This document shows, piece by piece, positions 11,327 to 23,154 of a stretch of DNA of 64,000 nucleotides (position 1 is its first letter; the number at the start of each line of letters is the position of its first letter). The DNA lies in assembly GCA_946811695.1 (NCBI GenBank), contig OX328123.1:39280054-39344053 (forward strand), read 5' to 3'. Position numbers and translations under genes: made by a program. Under the pieces are notes generated by a model. That model saw nothing but the letters and a program-made list of their open reading frames with translations. It was not told the origin of the DNA and ran no database searches. This DNA comes from Gonocerus acuteangulatus. Taxonomy: Eukaryota; Arthropoda; Insecta; Hemiptera; Coreidae.

Positions 11327-11397
11327 GGTCTCCCGTGGTCTAGTGGCTAGCGTCTTAGATTCATAAGCGGGAGATGGTGGGTTCAATCCCCGCAGGC

Positions 11398-12797
11398 GCA
11401 CAGTGGGCAAAATTTATATTTTACGGCGACAAAAGTCGAAAATATCATGTGACCGTAAAAAGTCAATTTACGTGTCAAAACGTGCTAAAGTCTTCTATTA
11501 ATTGAAAACAGAACATTTTTTTTATTTAGTTTAACCCAAACCTGTTTAACACAATAAATGCAATGATTATGCAACCATTGCTAGTCACTTCTACTTCCTC
11601 AGTTGAGTCTTGTTCCAACTACGGTCTTTGTAAGGTGTGTTTTAAAAATCTTGTGCAAATTTTATAAATTCTTTTCACAATGGATGTATTACCTAGTGGT
11701 ATGTTCTTAATAAATACATAATATATATCTAATAACAGAAAGGCATATCACCGAAAAAAATATATTAACGAAATTACAACTAGATTGTTCATATTTTGTT
11801 GATTACGTAAGTTTGAGTAAGGTTTAAAAAAAAGTTCCAAAAACTTCCAGTTACAAATATTTTTTTCGAAAAGCCTTAAGCTTATACTTTACTGTCTTGA
11901 GACTTTCAGCTCCCCCTTCTTCCCCCTTTTAATGTGCAGCAGTCAGATAGAAGCTGAAGAGTCCGCGGCGCACAGTGGGCGAAAATCACCTTTTAGGTGG
12001 ACAAAATTCAAAAAAATATTTTACAAATGACTTACTAAATATTATCTAGTATTTTTAGGAAGAAGGTAAAATGTAAATATTTACTTTCTTTGATCATGAA
12101 CGGGCGACGGCAGGGATTATTAATCGGACTCTAAGAAAGGGAACATTTTTCCCAGTGTTTATTGCAGTTTTCTTCCTGTAATTACTTTTCCATTTTTTGA
12201 ACAGAAACTATACTAATACTATATTTAAATTTAATTTTACCAACGTAGATGTAATTAGCCTATTGATGTGTAGTTTACCACATGATCAATTTCAAGAACA
12301 CTCATTAGAAAATGATGCAGACGATACTGAGGTATCAGAAGAAAATTCTGAAGGATGTAGCAGTATTAAATCAGACGATGATTGATGAATAAATCGGTTT
12401 TAGTGCATAATATAATTGTATATATTTGTTATTATTTTAAAAAACAAGTCAGTACAATTACTTTTTTCTTTAAGTTGTTAGTCTATTTTTGTTCTTTATT
12501 TTCGAATTATAGCCTATGTATTAGTTTTTATAAATATATGTATCACGTTTATGTAAATAACAGATGCAAAAAGTTACTACTTAAATGTTCCATAGATTTA
12601 CAAAATGTTTTCCCCATTTTTATCTATTATGTCAAAATATTTGTGTGTCTACAACATTTGTTTGCTGGACATACTAAAAACTATGGGTCAACGATTTTTT
12701 TAAATATTTTTCCCTGTCTCAGTGACCTCAAAAACATTGAAAAACACACAAAAAAAATAATTTTGTCGCCCTAAAAATGGATTTTTGCCCACTGTGC
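11398..12797. mobile_element. DNA transposon with GCACAGTGGGC termini, nested or duplicated end
   Basis: The left end is GCACAGTGGGCAAAA; the right end read inward is GCACAGTGGGCAAAAATCC, then a GGGCGACAAAA block. A third copy, GCACAGTGGGCGAAAATC with GGTGGACAAAATTC, lies inside at 11970 in left-end orientation and matches the right end better than the outer left end does. So the insertion is either two nested copies or one copy with a duplicated terminus. Superfamily and target-site duplication could not be settled. A short acidic C-terminal coding piece (12197-12385) is the only protein-like content. Confidence 0.6.
12195..12385 (+). pseudogene. possible last exon of a transposase-type gene
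   Basis: Pyrimidine-rich TTCCATTTTTTGAACAG could serve as a splice acceptor, followed by an open stretch ending in an acidic tail (ENDADDTEVSEENSEG, SDDD) and a stop at 12385. Its position about 410 bases before the right terminal repeat fits the 3' end of a gene carried by the surrounding element. I do not recognise a family, and no catalytic residues are visible. It is not an independent host gene as far as can be seen. Confidence 0.3.
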
Positions 12798-12949
12798 GGC
12801 GGCAGGAATTTTCTCATCCCACGGGTCGTTGGGTAAATTCCTCGCAGCATCCTGGATGTCGGCGCTAATGGCCTAGTTGTCCAAGCGCCGTTAAAAAAAA
12901 AAGTTCATAAAAAATAGTTAATTTTAGGTGTAATACGCCCATGGCTATC

Positions 12950-13069
12950 ATTCTCAGAGCTGAAATGAGCCGGGCTCGTCTAATCATTTGTTATGGGAAT
13001 GCTATATACCAAGTTTTGAGACGAAAAAAATGAAACTGTGGCCACTATCGGGTAAACATACATACTGTA

Positions 13070-13114
<45 letters not shown>

Positions 13115-13225
13115 AGTTAACTGGGGTTCCGGTATCTAGTAGATAGGATCACTGAAGATTTTTCGAAATGTTCCAAAATTCCTTCACAAATGGAATCTCA
13201 CGTCCTTTCGGAAAGTTCTAAAATG
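12950..13225 (+). mobile_element. HINE-A-related 3' fragment
   Basis: It has ATGCTATATACCAAG, the GACGAAAAAAATGAAACTG stretch, an (AT)n tract (13078-13110), then GGTATCTAGTAGATAGGATC and a decayed hairpin CGTCCTTTCGGAAAGTTCTAA. This is the order of the HINE-A 3' half with more divergence than the four main copies. Confidence 0.6.
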
Positions 13226-15663
13226 ATATTTATATTTTATTGTTTTCTAATTAATTCCAGTTGGCTAAAAACAGAAAAGACTCGGAGGGGTCCAGGTTAT
13301 GATGTTTCTTATTACATTGTTTTACGGACTCACTACTGGCTTACGGACTCACTATTTTCACTGAGAATTCGAGCCTACCAGCGAAGTGAATCCTTTAAGG
13401 ACAATAATTGCTTATAAAATTAAAAATAAACACGGAGCCCATTTGAAAATAAAATACCAATTGTGCCGAGGAATGATGAAAAATGTCAAAGTAACCTGTC
13501 AGGTATCATGCATCATGATGATAGGACAAAGAATGAGACAAAAAGAAAAACTGAAGGATTGTGTTTGCATACGGACGTCATTGGTATCTTACGCCTGACG
13601 TAATGGTCTAGAAAATAGCTTAAGCTTTCTCCAAGTAGGAGCGAGGTCAATGGTCGTTTTTAAGGACTGAGGTCATTGGATTGGACGGTGAAAGCAATAG
13701 AGTGGCTTGTGGTAGGTCTAAAACACGAGATGCCCGTTAACTCCGCCACCATAAAGCTCCGGGCTTGCTATTCTAACAGGCCGATAAGAGAGAACCCCAC
13801 TCCAGCAGGGAGAGAGAGGGGAGAGTGAAGGGAGTCTGTAGCTAGTGCGTAGTTACGCAATCTTACTTACTATTGGGGCAGATGATGCAAACAGTAATAT
13901 ACCTATTTTAGAGGCAATATTTCAAAACTAGAAATCAATACGCTCATAATACTAGGCTGAGGATAATAAAATAAGAAATAATTCAGCTGCAGGATCAGTT
14001 TAGAAACGATTTCCATTTTAGATAAAACGGCACAGAAGGTTGTCAAGCAATATTATTAAAATTGGAGTTCGTTGGCTGGCGAAAATTCATCTTACTGCAT
14101 ACCAATGATGAAATACATCCCAAAAATCTCGATATTACATCGTTTATTTGCCGCGTAAATGTTTCCAAACATATTATTTTGTGTGATGATCGAATCTAAG
14201 AAAGGTACACAGAATGAGGCTGTAGAATTGAAGCGTACTCTGCGAATAAAACACGTAGAATCTAGGCGCATACAGTGCACGTTTTTGTGACCAGGTTGTT
14301 CATCCTTACCCAGAATGATGACTTCTTCAACTGCCAACCAACTCCAACTGTACCTATACTAAATGTCAAGCTGCAGTTTGCGTTACTTTTCACACATCAT
14401 CGTAAAAAGGACATTAAGAATGTGGTAGAAAAAAAAAAAAAAAAAAAAAATTGAAAATTCTGTTTTAATAAAGCACATACAGCGGATGTTTTTTTGTACA
14501 GTAACTTTATCCTCATTCATAATGACGAACCTTCATCAGTTAACCAACCCTCACTGTAAGGATTTTCTTTTTCCCTCCCTGGTGAGGGTTTCATTTCCAC
14601 CCGTATTACAGACATACGGATGTGAGTATGTATGTACGTATACTTATTTATTTGGCTGTTTGCATCTACAAAAACAGAACGATTTTGAGTTGACATAATG
14701 ACATTATTGTCTAATTCGAACAGACATCAGCAATCAGCAAAATCCGCTTATCGAAAAAAAAAAAAACTAATTTCAACGGAAGTCGCGCAGACAAAATCTC
14801 CGGGTACCTTTCATAGGGGAATTGGGTAAACAAAGGGACGAAGTGGGTTGCATCCGCTATCAATAGACTTTCTGATAATAGAAACGTTACCATCAGAGCA
14901 AGGAGATATTTCAATTAGTTTAACGTTAAAATATTCAAAGGAATTTATAAATATACTATAAAGTTTCCAGCAAAAAAATAAATGTTTGCGAACAAAATAC
15001 ATTAACGTGCGAACAGTGGCTAGCTAGTATTAGCTTTTCAAATCAAATCAGCTGTAAGAATTACAAGGAAGCAGGCTAGCCGGAAAAAAACAAAACAAAA
15101 ACAAAACAAAAAAAACTTACAATTAATTAAATCTTAAGAAAATATTTGTTTTGAAATAAGAAGAAAGAGACAGAGATAAGTAACTAATTGTATATAAAGA
15201 CTAGGAAGAGGAAGGGGATGATGCTGTTGGAGCTTGCGGTGTGGATCAATACTGGCCAGGCTAAGTCCAATCATCCCGAGGCCTACCGCCCAGTCTCCAA
15301 ACCCTTATTGACATTTTATATCTTAGGCAACCTCAGGTATAACACATATTTTAACAATTAAAATCAATGGTAAATTCTAAAATGACTGTTTTGTTAAAGC
15401 GCTTTCGGAAGGGAGTTTCCGTCATTGGTTCACAAAAATCTCCTTATGCGAGTACACCCTATTTATGACACCATTGGTACAATAAACACGCGTTTATCAG
15501 GGCTCAACATGCATCCATATTACGGGTTGAGACTTTCTTTCCTCGGAGAACTCCTAAATAAATAGTCATTGAAGATTTGGCGTTTGATTTTAATTTTTAT
15601 AATTTATTTAGATTGATGAACTACCAACGCCCAGCATGCAATTGATGTCCACAAAAGAAAAAA
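13226..15663. other. no gene recognised; weak direct repeats
   Basis: A weak direct repeat (about 14255-14345 and 14475-14565) shares GCATACAG or ACATACAG, a T-run, TCATCCTTACCCAGAATGATG or TCCTCATTCATAATGACG, and CCAACTCCAACTG or CCAACCCTCACTG. Poly-A runs lie at about 14430-14450 and in an A/C-rich stretch at 15085-15118. No gene with a recognisable domain was found on either strand. Confidence 0.4.
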
Positions 15664-16672
15664 GTCCGTCACGCAGGAGCTGCATAACTAAGAACTTTCC
15701 TCAGAATTTTTGTAGTGCAGACTACATTACTGAATAATTTGCCGTAAATAACCTATATAAATAAAATAAAACGTGAATAGTTCTGCTCATTTACATTTCT
15801 TATGAGAACTGTTCAATTATTAATTTTGTAAATAATTTGCTTCCAGAGTTATGTTAATACATGATACTGTACTACTTAATAAATACTCAAAAACTTCATT
15901 TTCCCTCTTTTGATCAGACGCAGGGACAGGATACAGTACCCTTGTGGGAGATAGCGCTCCTCGCGGCGCCTTTGGGAACCTACGTCTGGCCGGCTAATTC
16001 TAATGAAACAGAGTTTAAAGTAAACCCTCCTTTCCAATAGACCGATTTACTTCATTTTTACAACACTTCTTTCTCATGAGATACCCACGACGTATACGGC
16101 GTTTCGTTACAATACAGCAGAAATTACGACCGGTATGAGTATATTAGTACTTTAGGTCCGGATTAACCCCCCCCCCCCTCCAAATGACCCGATTTAGTTT
16201 ATTTTTACAACCCATTTTTCTCTGTTGATGACCACCACGAATACCGAGTTTCGTTGAAATGTAACAAAAATTACGGCTGGTAGTGGCAAATTGGTAATGT
16301 GGGTCCGGAGTAACCCCCCCCCCCCTCCTAATAAACCGATTTAGTTTATTTTTACAACGTATGTCTCTCTGTAGATCGACGTAACGAATACCGAGTTTCG
16401 TTTAAATATAACAAAAACTACGGCTGGCACGGTCAAATTAGTGTTTTGGGTCCGGGGTAAACCCCCCCTCCCGGTGGACCGATTTTGGTGGTTAACGAAC
16501 TCGTTCAATCGTTTGCTAATTGAACGCTATATACCACGTTTCATGAAGAAAAAACAAAAACTCTGGCCGCTATCGTCTACTAGATAGGATCGATGGAGAT
16601 TTGATGAAATTTTTCATAAATTCCGTCATGAGAGCAACCTCAATAGCTACTTTCCTTCGGAGGAAAGTGCTA
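15664..16672 (+). mobile_element. HINE-A copy 2, (AT)n deleted
   Basis: It has the GTCCGTCACGCAGG start, AGCACTTTCC-type subterminal repeat (here AGAACTTTCC), 143-bp-type units with GGGTCCGGA, the GGTTAACGAACTCG block and the ACTTTCCTTCGGAGGAAAGT hairpin ending GCTA. CTCTGGCCGCTATCG joins directly to TCTACTAGATAGG, so the (AT)n and the TTTTCGG block were cleanly lost. Non-coding. Confidence 0.75.
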
Positions 16673-17608
16673 GAAGGAAAACATTCAATTAACATTACAT
16701 TAAAAACTGTTCTGATTTTCGACCCAACTATCCGATATGAAGGCAATAACAATAAGCAAGAGCAAATTTGGAAAAGCAAGCAATCTACTACATGTGTATG
16801 ACCTATTCTAAGGAAAGGTTCCATGTAAGTTAAAGAATCTTAAGTACAGGGGATTATGGTTAGGTTCCAGAAGCATGACGGACACAGTTAGGTTGAAATA
16901 AGTTATCATAAATTGATTCAAACAAATTCGTTTGTTGAAAATTATATAAAACAGTACCTGTGTATAAAGGAGTGCAACAAAACCCCTACAGAGCCTCAAG
17001 TCATTTCAGAGAAAATCTTGAGAGAGTTATCTGTCACACATCCCACAGAAGAGAAAATATTATATTCACGAACAACAAGAGTTCCGGAGGGTAACCATCA
17101 TGAAGAGAAAACTTCAAGATTCCCTATTCGATTGCTTTATACTTCCGACCCCGACCTGAGAGGTAGCAAGGGTCCACTTCATCAGACCATATTGTAGACA
17201 TTTTTCAAGTTCGTTGCATACACTTTAACTCGTTCGTTAGACTAACCCAAGACACTAAGGTACGTTTTTACAGTACATTCGAAATCCCCCTTTCACCCTT
17301 CCAGTCGTAGACACCACGACGGTCAGTACTTCTAGATGCCAGTGTCGTCCAGTTTTCATGTACCATATTTCAAACATACTCGACTGCAAAAACACTATGC
17401 ACAACACGCCAACTCTCTCCTTTCAAAATTTAGTTTCCACTTTTCAACATCCTCTCCGAATATCTATCTATCTCTTTCTTCTTTCTTGCGTTCTATCACA
17501 ACGGATCGACATTACTTATCCGAGCTAGTTTTATCCTGTTGAATAGGAGTAGTAGTAGTAGTAGTATCGGTTTTACCTATGAAAACCCCTCCAGCGGAAG
17601 CTGAATTG
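16673..17608. other. no gene confidently recognised
   Basis: An open plus-strand stretch at 16913-17197 would give 94 residues, but it has no recognisable domain, no repeat copies and no convincing splice sites. I leave it as unassigned sequence. Confidence 0.4.
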
Positions 17609-18362
17609 AATATCGGGTCTTTTTGCGAAGGCCACATCCAGTAACTTGTGAAGTATTTGTTGTGATTATAACAGTGATCCAGCGCTCGCGCATAACTCTT
17701 CTTTTGGCTGTTGCTATGGGCAATTCTATTGGTTGTTGCTGGTAGTATAGTAACCTTTAACACTCAAGTCAATCCAACTCGCAAAAATTAATATAATTCT
17801 ATTAATTTTAGCGAGTTAGATTGACTAGAGTTTTGATATCTTCTTGAGCGAGCGTAGCAAGCGGAAACACATAGCACGTAAGCCATAATGCGAAATAAAT
17901 ATAAAATATAAATATGTTATAGAACCACCGGACAAAAAAATCGGCGAGGAGGCCCCTGCACTTCATAATTACCATTGATTTTTATAATATTAACCTTTTT
18001 ATTAATAAATATTGCTTGCTGAAATATATTCTCCTTATTTTCATTTATGTTTTACAAGCCTAAAAGTATTACAAATAAAAGTGATATAAGGGTTATATAG
18101 AGACCATATTATGTAAATCTCATAGTCAAAAAAACTTATTTTAGTAATGATTGCAGTGATTTTAAATATTATTCATTACTATATTAATCACTATATTTAT
18201 ATAATATGGTTTCTAACCTTAAATAAACTGTAAAGAAGAAAATAGATAACCTGCAAATAACCTGTAAGCTAATCCGTAAGTACCAAAATCACGTAAGTTT
18301 AAAATCACGACAGGTACTTTCAAATAACTGGATGTGGTCTTCGCAAAAAGACCCTGAATATC
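17609..18362. repeat. inverted-repeat element, about 50-bp imperfect ends
   Basis: GGGTCTTTTTGCGAAGGCC with ACATCCAGTAACTTGTGAAG at the left is matched, inverted, by 18312-18362 (read inward: GGGTCTTTTTGCGAAGACC, ACATCCAGTTATTTG). The ends diverge by several bases, so this would be an old non-autonomous TIR element of about 750 bp. It contains the hairpin at 17766-17824. No coding sequence was seen. Confidence 0.45.
17766..17824. repeat. 27-bp hairpin
   Basis: AGTCAATCCAACTCGC followed by AAAATTAATA pairs with its inverted copy (two mismatches) across a 6-base loop. It lies inside the larger inverted-repeat element. Confidence 0.7.
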
Positions 18363-18746
18363 CTGGCATGTGTGCGGCAGGCATTCATGTTATTTTTTAC
18401 TCTTTCTTTCTCATCCTCCCATAAACTTTCTGTTAAACGTTTTTCTCACCTGGCTCTTGAAACGTAATTAATAACATTCTTTATTTCCGTGTACTTTTAG
18501 CCCAGAATAAATGCAGTATATATACTTTTCTCATCCGCTGTCTACATATCAATTATGCAGTTTTCTCTTTTCCTCCAGTGATGGGTTAGGAAAACCTGTG
18601 AAAGAGCGTTGATCCTATTGACTAGCATAACACACCACCAGCAACAAGCAAATAGGCCAAGAAATACTGATTAATTCACTTAGCGAAATAAATATCCAGA
18701 AATAACGCAAACAGTTATTCATTGATAATTTTTTTATATTCATTTA
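18363..18746. other. no gene recognised
   Basis: AT-rich sequence without recognisable features. Confidence 0.4.
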
Positions 18747-18800
18747 TATATTATTTTTTTAACGGCGCATCGACAGCTAGGCCATTAGCGCCGATGTATT
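18747..18800 (-). mobile_element. SINE-1 3' fragment
   Basis: On the minus strand it reads ATCGGCGCTAATGGCC, then GATGCGCCGTT and a short A tail, identical in order to the SINE-1 body end at 7540-7588. Confidence 0.7.
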
Positions 18801-19074
18801 ATTATTAGAAAGAAAGAAATCACTAATAATAGAAATGCGAAACCAACTCAGATAAGATTTGCAGAAATATGTACATTGACCTGCAAAATGTATTATAGTC
18901 GAATTTATTATTGTTTATAATGAAAATACACATAATGACAATAATTGATAGAATACATTCCAAATTGAGGGAAACTTCGCGTGCCAATTAGATCATTAAA
19001 GGTACTCATCAGGTCAGAATTTCCGTTATCATTTAATAATCTCCTACACCTTGTAATAACGTGTAGGTACATCA

Positions 19075-19551
19075 TATCAGGATGTACCGTATGAAATGTC
19101 AGTGTTGGACTTGCCGATTTCCTTCAAATGTCTTGAAACTGTCGTGGCTCCTACTCCGAGTTCTTTGGCATATTCCCAAGTGCTTTTTCAGGGACAAGCT
19201 TCAACCCTACTTCGAAACCTGGAAAACCACCGGTAAACAGTTCGTTCATTCACCGTTCCCTCCCCGAACGCCGTGCTAATGTTTATACACGCCTCAGCAG
19301 CGCTATGACCGAGCTTAAATTCATAACGATAAATAATACGGATTTCCGTTGAAGTCATAATTTAAGTTTTATTTTTTTTATCAGAAGACCGTTCTCACTA
19401 CACAGTACGCAAGTTACTGATTAAATAATAGGAATAAAGAGCTTTAATTCTACACGAATAACAATGATGTTTGTAAATAATGAAATAAAAAATGGAAAGG
19501 ATTAAATCGCAAAGTAAACAAAACTGACGTTTCATACGGTACAGCCTGATA
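19075..19551 (-). mobile_element. mariner deletion derivative with 33-bp TIRs
   Basis: The ends TATCAGGATGTACCG (left) and, read inward from the right, TATCAGGCTGTACCG match over 33 bases with three differences, flanked by TA. Inside is the start of a mariner transposase on the minus strand, fused after the second helix-turn-helix straight into the left terminal repeat. The catalytic domain is deleted. The layout fits a MITE made by internal deletion of a mariner. Confidence 0.75.
19077..19358 (-). pseudogene. mariner transposase N-terminal remnant
   Basis: From ATG at 19358 the minus strand reads 94 codons with one internal stop (codon 57). Residues 5-50 contain IRIIYRYEFKLGHSAAEAC and FGEGTVNERTVYRWF, the first helix-turn-helix region of mariner transposases. 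Residues 62-81 contain YAKELGVGATTVSRHLKEI, the second one. Mariner transposases are about 345 residues; the linker and the whole D,D34D domain are absent, and the last eight codons come from the terminal repeat. It is non-functional as a transposase. The second part recurs within HINE-B at 1757-1860 and 62541-62643. Confidence 0.75.
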
Positions 19552-20346
19552 ATATGACTGTTCAATTAATTTACATTCTAGCGTTCCCATTAATCATTCG
19601 TAATTTAATGAGTATTTAACTTTCTTGTATAGTTTGGGATAATAATTTTTTATTGTCCTTTGACAACAAAGCATAGATGAAGAATTTCGGTTGTACCATT
19701 ACCCCGACGTGTATTAGAAAAGGTTTGATGAAAAAAATTGCATTGGGAAATCCTCCATTGCTAGCTGACAGCAGACAATAAAAACAAAGGTTATCCCAAT
19801 TAATTAATAACATTTTATTTTGTGCTTAAAAATAATGTTTTACAAATTTGACATTCAACAAAGCGAATAATTCTTTCTTCGTTTTCTCATTAGCGTCTCT
19901 AGTAACATATTGCTAATAACGCTAGTGTTTTCGGGAGGAAAATAGCTCTATATATTTCCGAATCAAGTAATTATCGACAAATGTTTCGGGAATTAATCCT
20001 AGAACTACTAAGTGCCAGGATGAAGGTTGAATTCCAGGCCTATTGGATCCACATTTCTCCCAGTTAATACAAGAATTCTTTCTCTGACTCTTCATGGCTA
20101 TGTTTCGATTCTATCACATACTTCTATTAATGATTGAGACCACAGCTGATTATTTCATTTTCTTGACCTCAAAATTCTCCTGATATTTATTGCTTGAATT
20201 TTTATAGATTTAGAGCAGTTACATCTAAATACCAATATTATTAAATATATTGTCGACCATGGACCAAAGTAAGACGCATCCTCTTCTACAAAGGAAATTT
20301 TGTAATAGATTCAAATTTGTGTGTGCGTTTGAGTGTGAGTTTATGC

Positions 20347-20348
<2 letters not shown>
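19552..20348. other. no gene recognised
   Basis: AT-rich sequence with no recognised features. Confidence 0.4.

Positions 20349-20418
<70 letters not shown>
20349..20418 (+). repeat. (AT)n microsatellite
   Basis: A pure AT/TA run of about 70 bases, preceded by TGTGTGCG-type sequence. Unlike most (AT)n here, it has no HINE blocks beside it. Confidence 0.95.
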
Positions 20419-20422
<4 letters not shown>

Positions 20423-22116
20423 CGAATCGAAGTAAATACGGTCAGTCCTATTTCACTAGTTGTGCGTTTCCTATTCTATGGCGAGTTGTCCGTTCGTGAC
20501 AAATAATTAATATCGTAATAAAAAATATGAAATCGTAAAAACGTCATACAAACGTTCTTTTCCTAAAAAAATATATATTCACACAAAAAAATAGATTAAT
20601 TAATAGAATGGCCATTTTTTTTTTATATATGATCATTCTGATAATTTTTACAGTCGAAGAGTGTTAATACAGTATAACCGTTTTCTCGTAAGGAATTAGT
20701 AGAAAGTGTTATTTCTTTATATACTCTATACATGTAGAAATAGACTTAAGCGATAACGTCTTTTGAACTAAATTAGAAAAATTACATTCTTCAAAACATG
20801 TACAAGGTACTAATTAGACCTGTTAAAAATATTTAATAATGATAAAAAAATATTACATATTTTTTAAAAGGGATGGTAGGTATTCTGCTAGGAAAAAAAA
20901 GTCAGATCTTCAAGCACAAGTGAATTATGTTGTTGCTTTCTTCTCTTGTTTATGCATTTATTTTTATTATTATCCTTTTATAGTCCCCATTTCTTTAATT
21001 TTTTAATATTTATTTAATTATTTATTTGTTTATTTTAAACTACTTAATTATATTCTCATCCCCCTCTGAACATTGTATCATCATTGCCCTAATCCAATTA
21101 TAATTTATGTACATATTTGCTTATGTTTTATTTTATTATTTAAGACTTCACTAATAATACTTATATTCGTTTTTTTATGCTTTTATTTTTTCTTTATTTA
21201 TAGTCATATTTTTAGATTAAATTTGATTATTCATCCGTATGTATTTATTTTTATTCTTATGGGACGAAGTCCCAGAATAAAGTATTTTTTTCGTTCATTT
21301 ATTCATTCATTCATTCACAAGAAGAAGGCTACCAAAGTCCAATATATACTTATGCTTTAAGATCTGAGGTTTTTTCCTCCAAGCCGAATCCCAACCACCC
21401 CTTGACTTCGCATAATTTTTTTATTTTATAGTAAATGAAAAATTAGATAAATATGAAACTTTAAACATACACGTTTACAAATGTGGTTATAGCGAGTCGA
21501 TAATTCCGCTGGTATGTTTCAGTGTAATCTGTCTCATTATGTGATGTGAATACATCTAATTACATTTATATTCGAAGTTTAATAACAAACTAAGAATAAC
21601 AAATCTCAAGAAAGTGGTAGATTAAACTATTATACAATGCCAAAAAAAAGGTAGTAACCGCTGGCATAGTGAATTAGTCGTCTCATATTTCTTATTCGAG
21701 GCACTGGTGGAATGATATCATTTTATTATCGCGCAGGTTATTGCTCCGGGCGTTGAAGATTTGTAAATATAACCATGAACCTCCAGAGTATATTTATAAT
21801 TGTTTTTCGTCAGTTTCCCTTTTCGCCCCAAGGATATAACTAAATTTTCCCACTCCCAGCCCGGAGGCCGAAGGTCGAAGCTCGCGGATATAAACACAAG
21901 GAGTAGGATGAGAAACAGGATAGTGAGAAGCTATTTAAAGTTTCTTGAGAGGTGTAAACAGAAGGGGTGGCGATAAAAATAGAAAGATATTCTCCCTTCG
22001 ATCTACTGTAAACAGGGCATTGTTTCTCTTCCCATGTCCTTCAGGTGAACTATAGTCGCTTGTCGTAGTTCATTTATTGTATTCATCAAACTCTACAATA
22101 TTATACATACAATAAA
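20419..22116. other. no gene recognised; very AT-rich
   Basis: 20880-21360 is especially T-rich with TTTATT-type low complexity and a short (ATTC)n at about 21297-21317. No domain-bearing ORF was found. Confidence 0.4.
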
Positions 22117-22650
22117 AATTCTTCTCGTCTGTTAGACCTCAAGCAGCAGATCTAACAGAGGAAAAGGCGTCCTGTACCGCCTGAGAATAGGGCATTCCCT
22201 ACTGACCCACTCATACCTTATGACAGGACAAGACAGACCAATATCCCAATACTGCAATACAGTACTAACTGTTAAACACTTACTCACAGGCTGCATAATT
22301 ACACAAAACAGTAACTTATCACAACACATGAACGAAATACTTTCCGACGAAAGCAAAAATATATATAACAGACTTATTCCATCTCCTTAAAAATACAAAA
22401 TACTTTAACAAAATATAAAAAACCTAGACTATATGTAGAAATAAATATTATTGAGTGAGACGTAAAAATCTCTACACAGAATTAACTTGATTTCATCGCA
22501 CGCATTACATACTTACTTTACTAATGATTGTTTCTGACTATTTACATTGAATTATACTTTTTTACAAAATATTAATATTGTAGCAGTTTAATCGCCTCAA
22601 TTGTGATAAACTATGAATAAAATAAAATAAAATAAATGAATAATAAAAAT
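22117..22650 (+). pseudogene. Jockey-clade LINE 3' end: ORF2 zinc tail and A-rich tail
   Basis: The plus strand from about 22150 encodes GVLYRLRIGHSLLTHSYLM, then QYCNTVLTVKHLLTGC and ends at a stop near 22389. This is the C-terminal region of Jockey-type ORF2 (after RNase H), where a CxxC...H...C zinc motif normally reads CxxC; here the first cysteine is lost. It is 5'-truncated like most LINE insertions. About 210 bases of 3' UTR follow, then an (AATAA)n-type tail near 22615-22650, consistent with a real 3' end. The related fragment at 28370-28757 shares the RLRIGHS motif, so both may come from similar lineages. Confidence 0.7.
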
Positions 22651-23154
22651 GTAACGGATCGCTGTCTATACATGGAATATATACATCAGAAAAATATTAT
22701 TGGGGGCCTTTATCAACGCAATAGCACCCAAAACAATGGTTGTTAGAATTTTTGTCTGTTTATCAGTGGGGTCGTGCAGGCTAATCTCGGAAACGGCTTA
22801 TCCTATTTAGATGCGATTTTCATTAATATAATTTAGTAAGCTTCACGTAAGTGTTTGTTTCGTGTCAATCAGTTTATAAATAAAAAAGTTATGCCACATT
22901 ATAGAATCATTTAATAAACCATCTATATTTATGTATTCTTTCTTCTATCTATCTTTATTATAATAACTGTTCATCACAAAATCTTTTACTTATAATGAGT
23001 TGTGGATGTGGATTTAAGTATTAGCTGTTTTTCGTACGGTGAGCTTTATGTGGCTCTGTCACGTGTTAGCAATATCGTATATAGAGACGCATTACAGTAA
23101 GGTAGATTTTTTTTTAAGTACCCAAGCGATGGTGTTTATAATAAAAAAAAAAAA
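22651..23154. other. no gene recognised
   Basis: Contains GGGGTCGTGCAGGCTAATC-type unique sequence. Nothing was assigned. Confidence 0.4.

Larger units (their letters stand above)
11327..12900 (+). mobile_element. SINE-1 copy split by a TIR element
   Basis: The SINE-1 head (GGTCTCCCGTGGTCTAGTGG to GTTCAATCCCCGC) ends near 11397. The body and oligo-A tail resume at 12798 with GGCAGGAATTTTCTC, GGATGTCGGCGCTAATGG and GCGCCGTT. The 1.4 kb between them is foreign and bounded by GCACAGTGGGC inverted repeats. The SINE was therefore in place before the insertion. Confidence 0.8.

Noticed and set aside
12382..12774. A 130-residue hydrophobic membrane protein
   Set aside because: It is AT-rich and lies in the 3' region of a transposon; Phe/Tyr/Ile richness follows from base composition.
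11398..12797. Assigning the GCACAGTGGGC element to piggyBac or hAT
   Set aside because: Neither a TTAA nor a clean 8-bp duplication can be read at the SINE junctions, and no catalytic domain is present.
16913..17197. A 94-residue plus-strand gene
   Set aside because: No domain, no splice signals and no copies; the length is within chance for this region.
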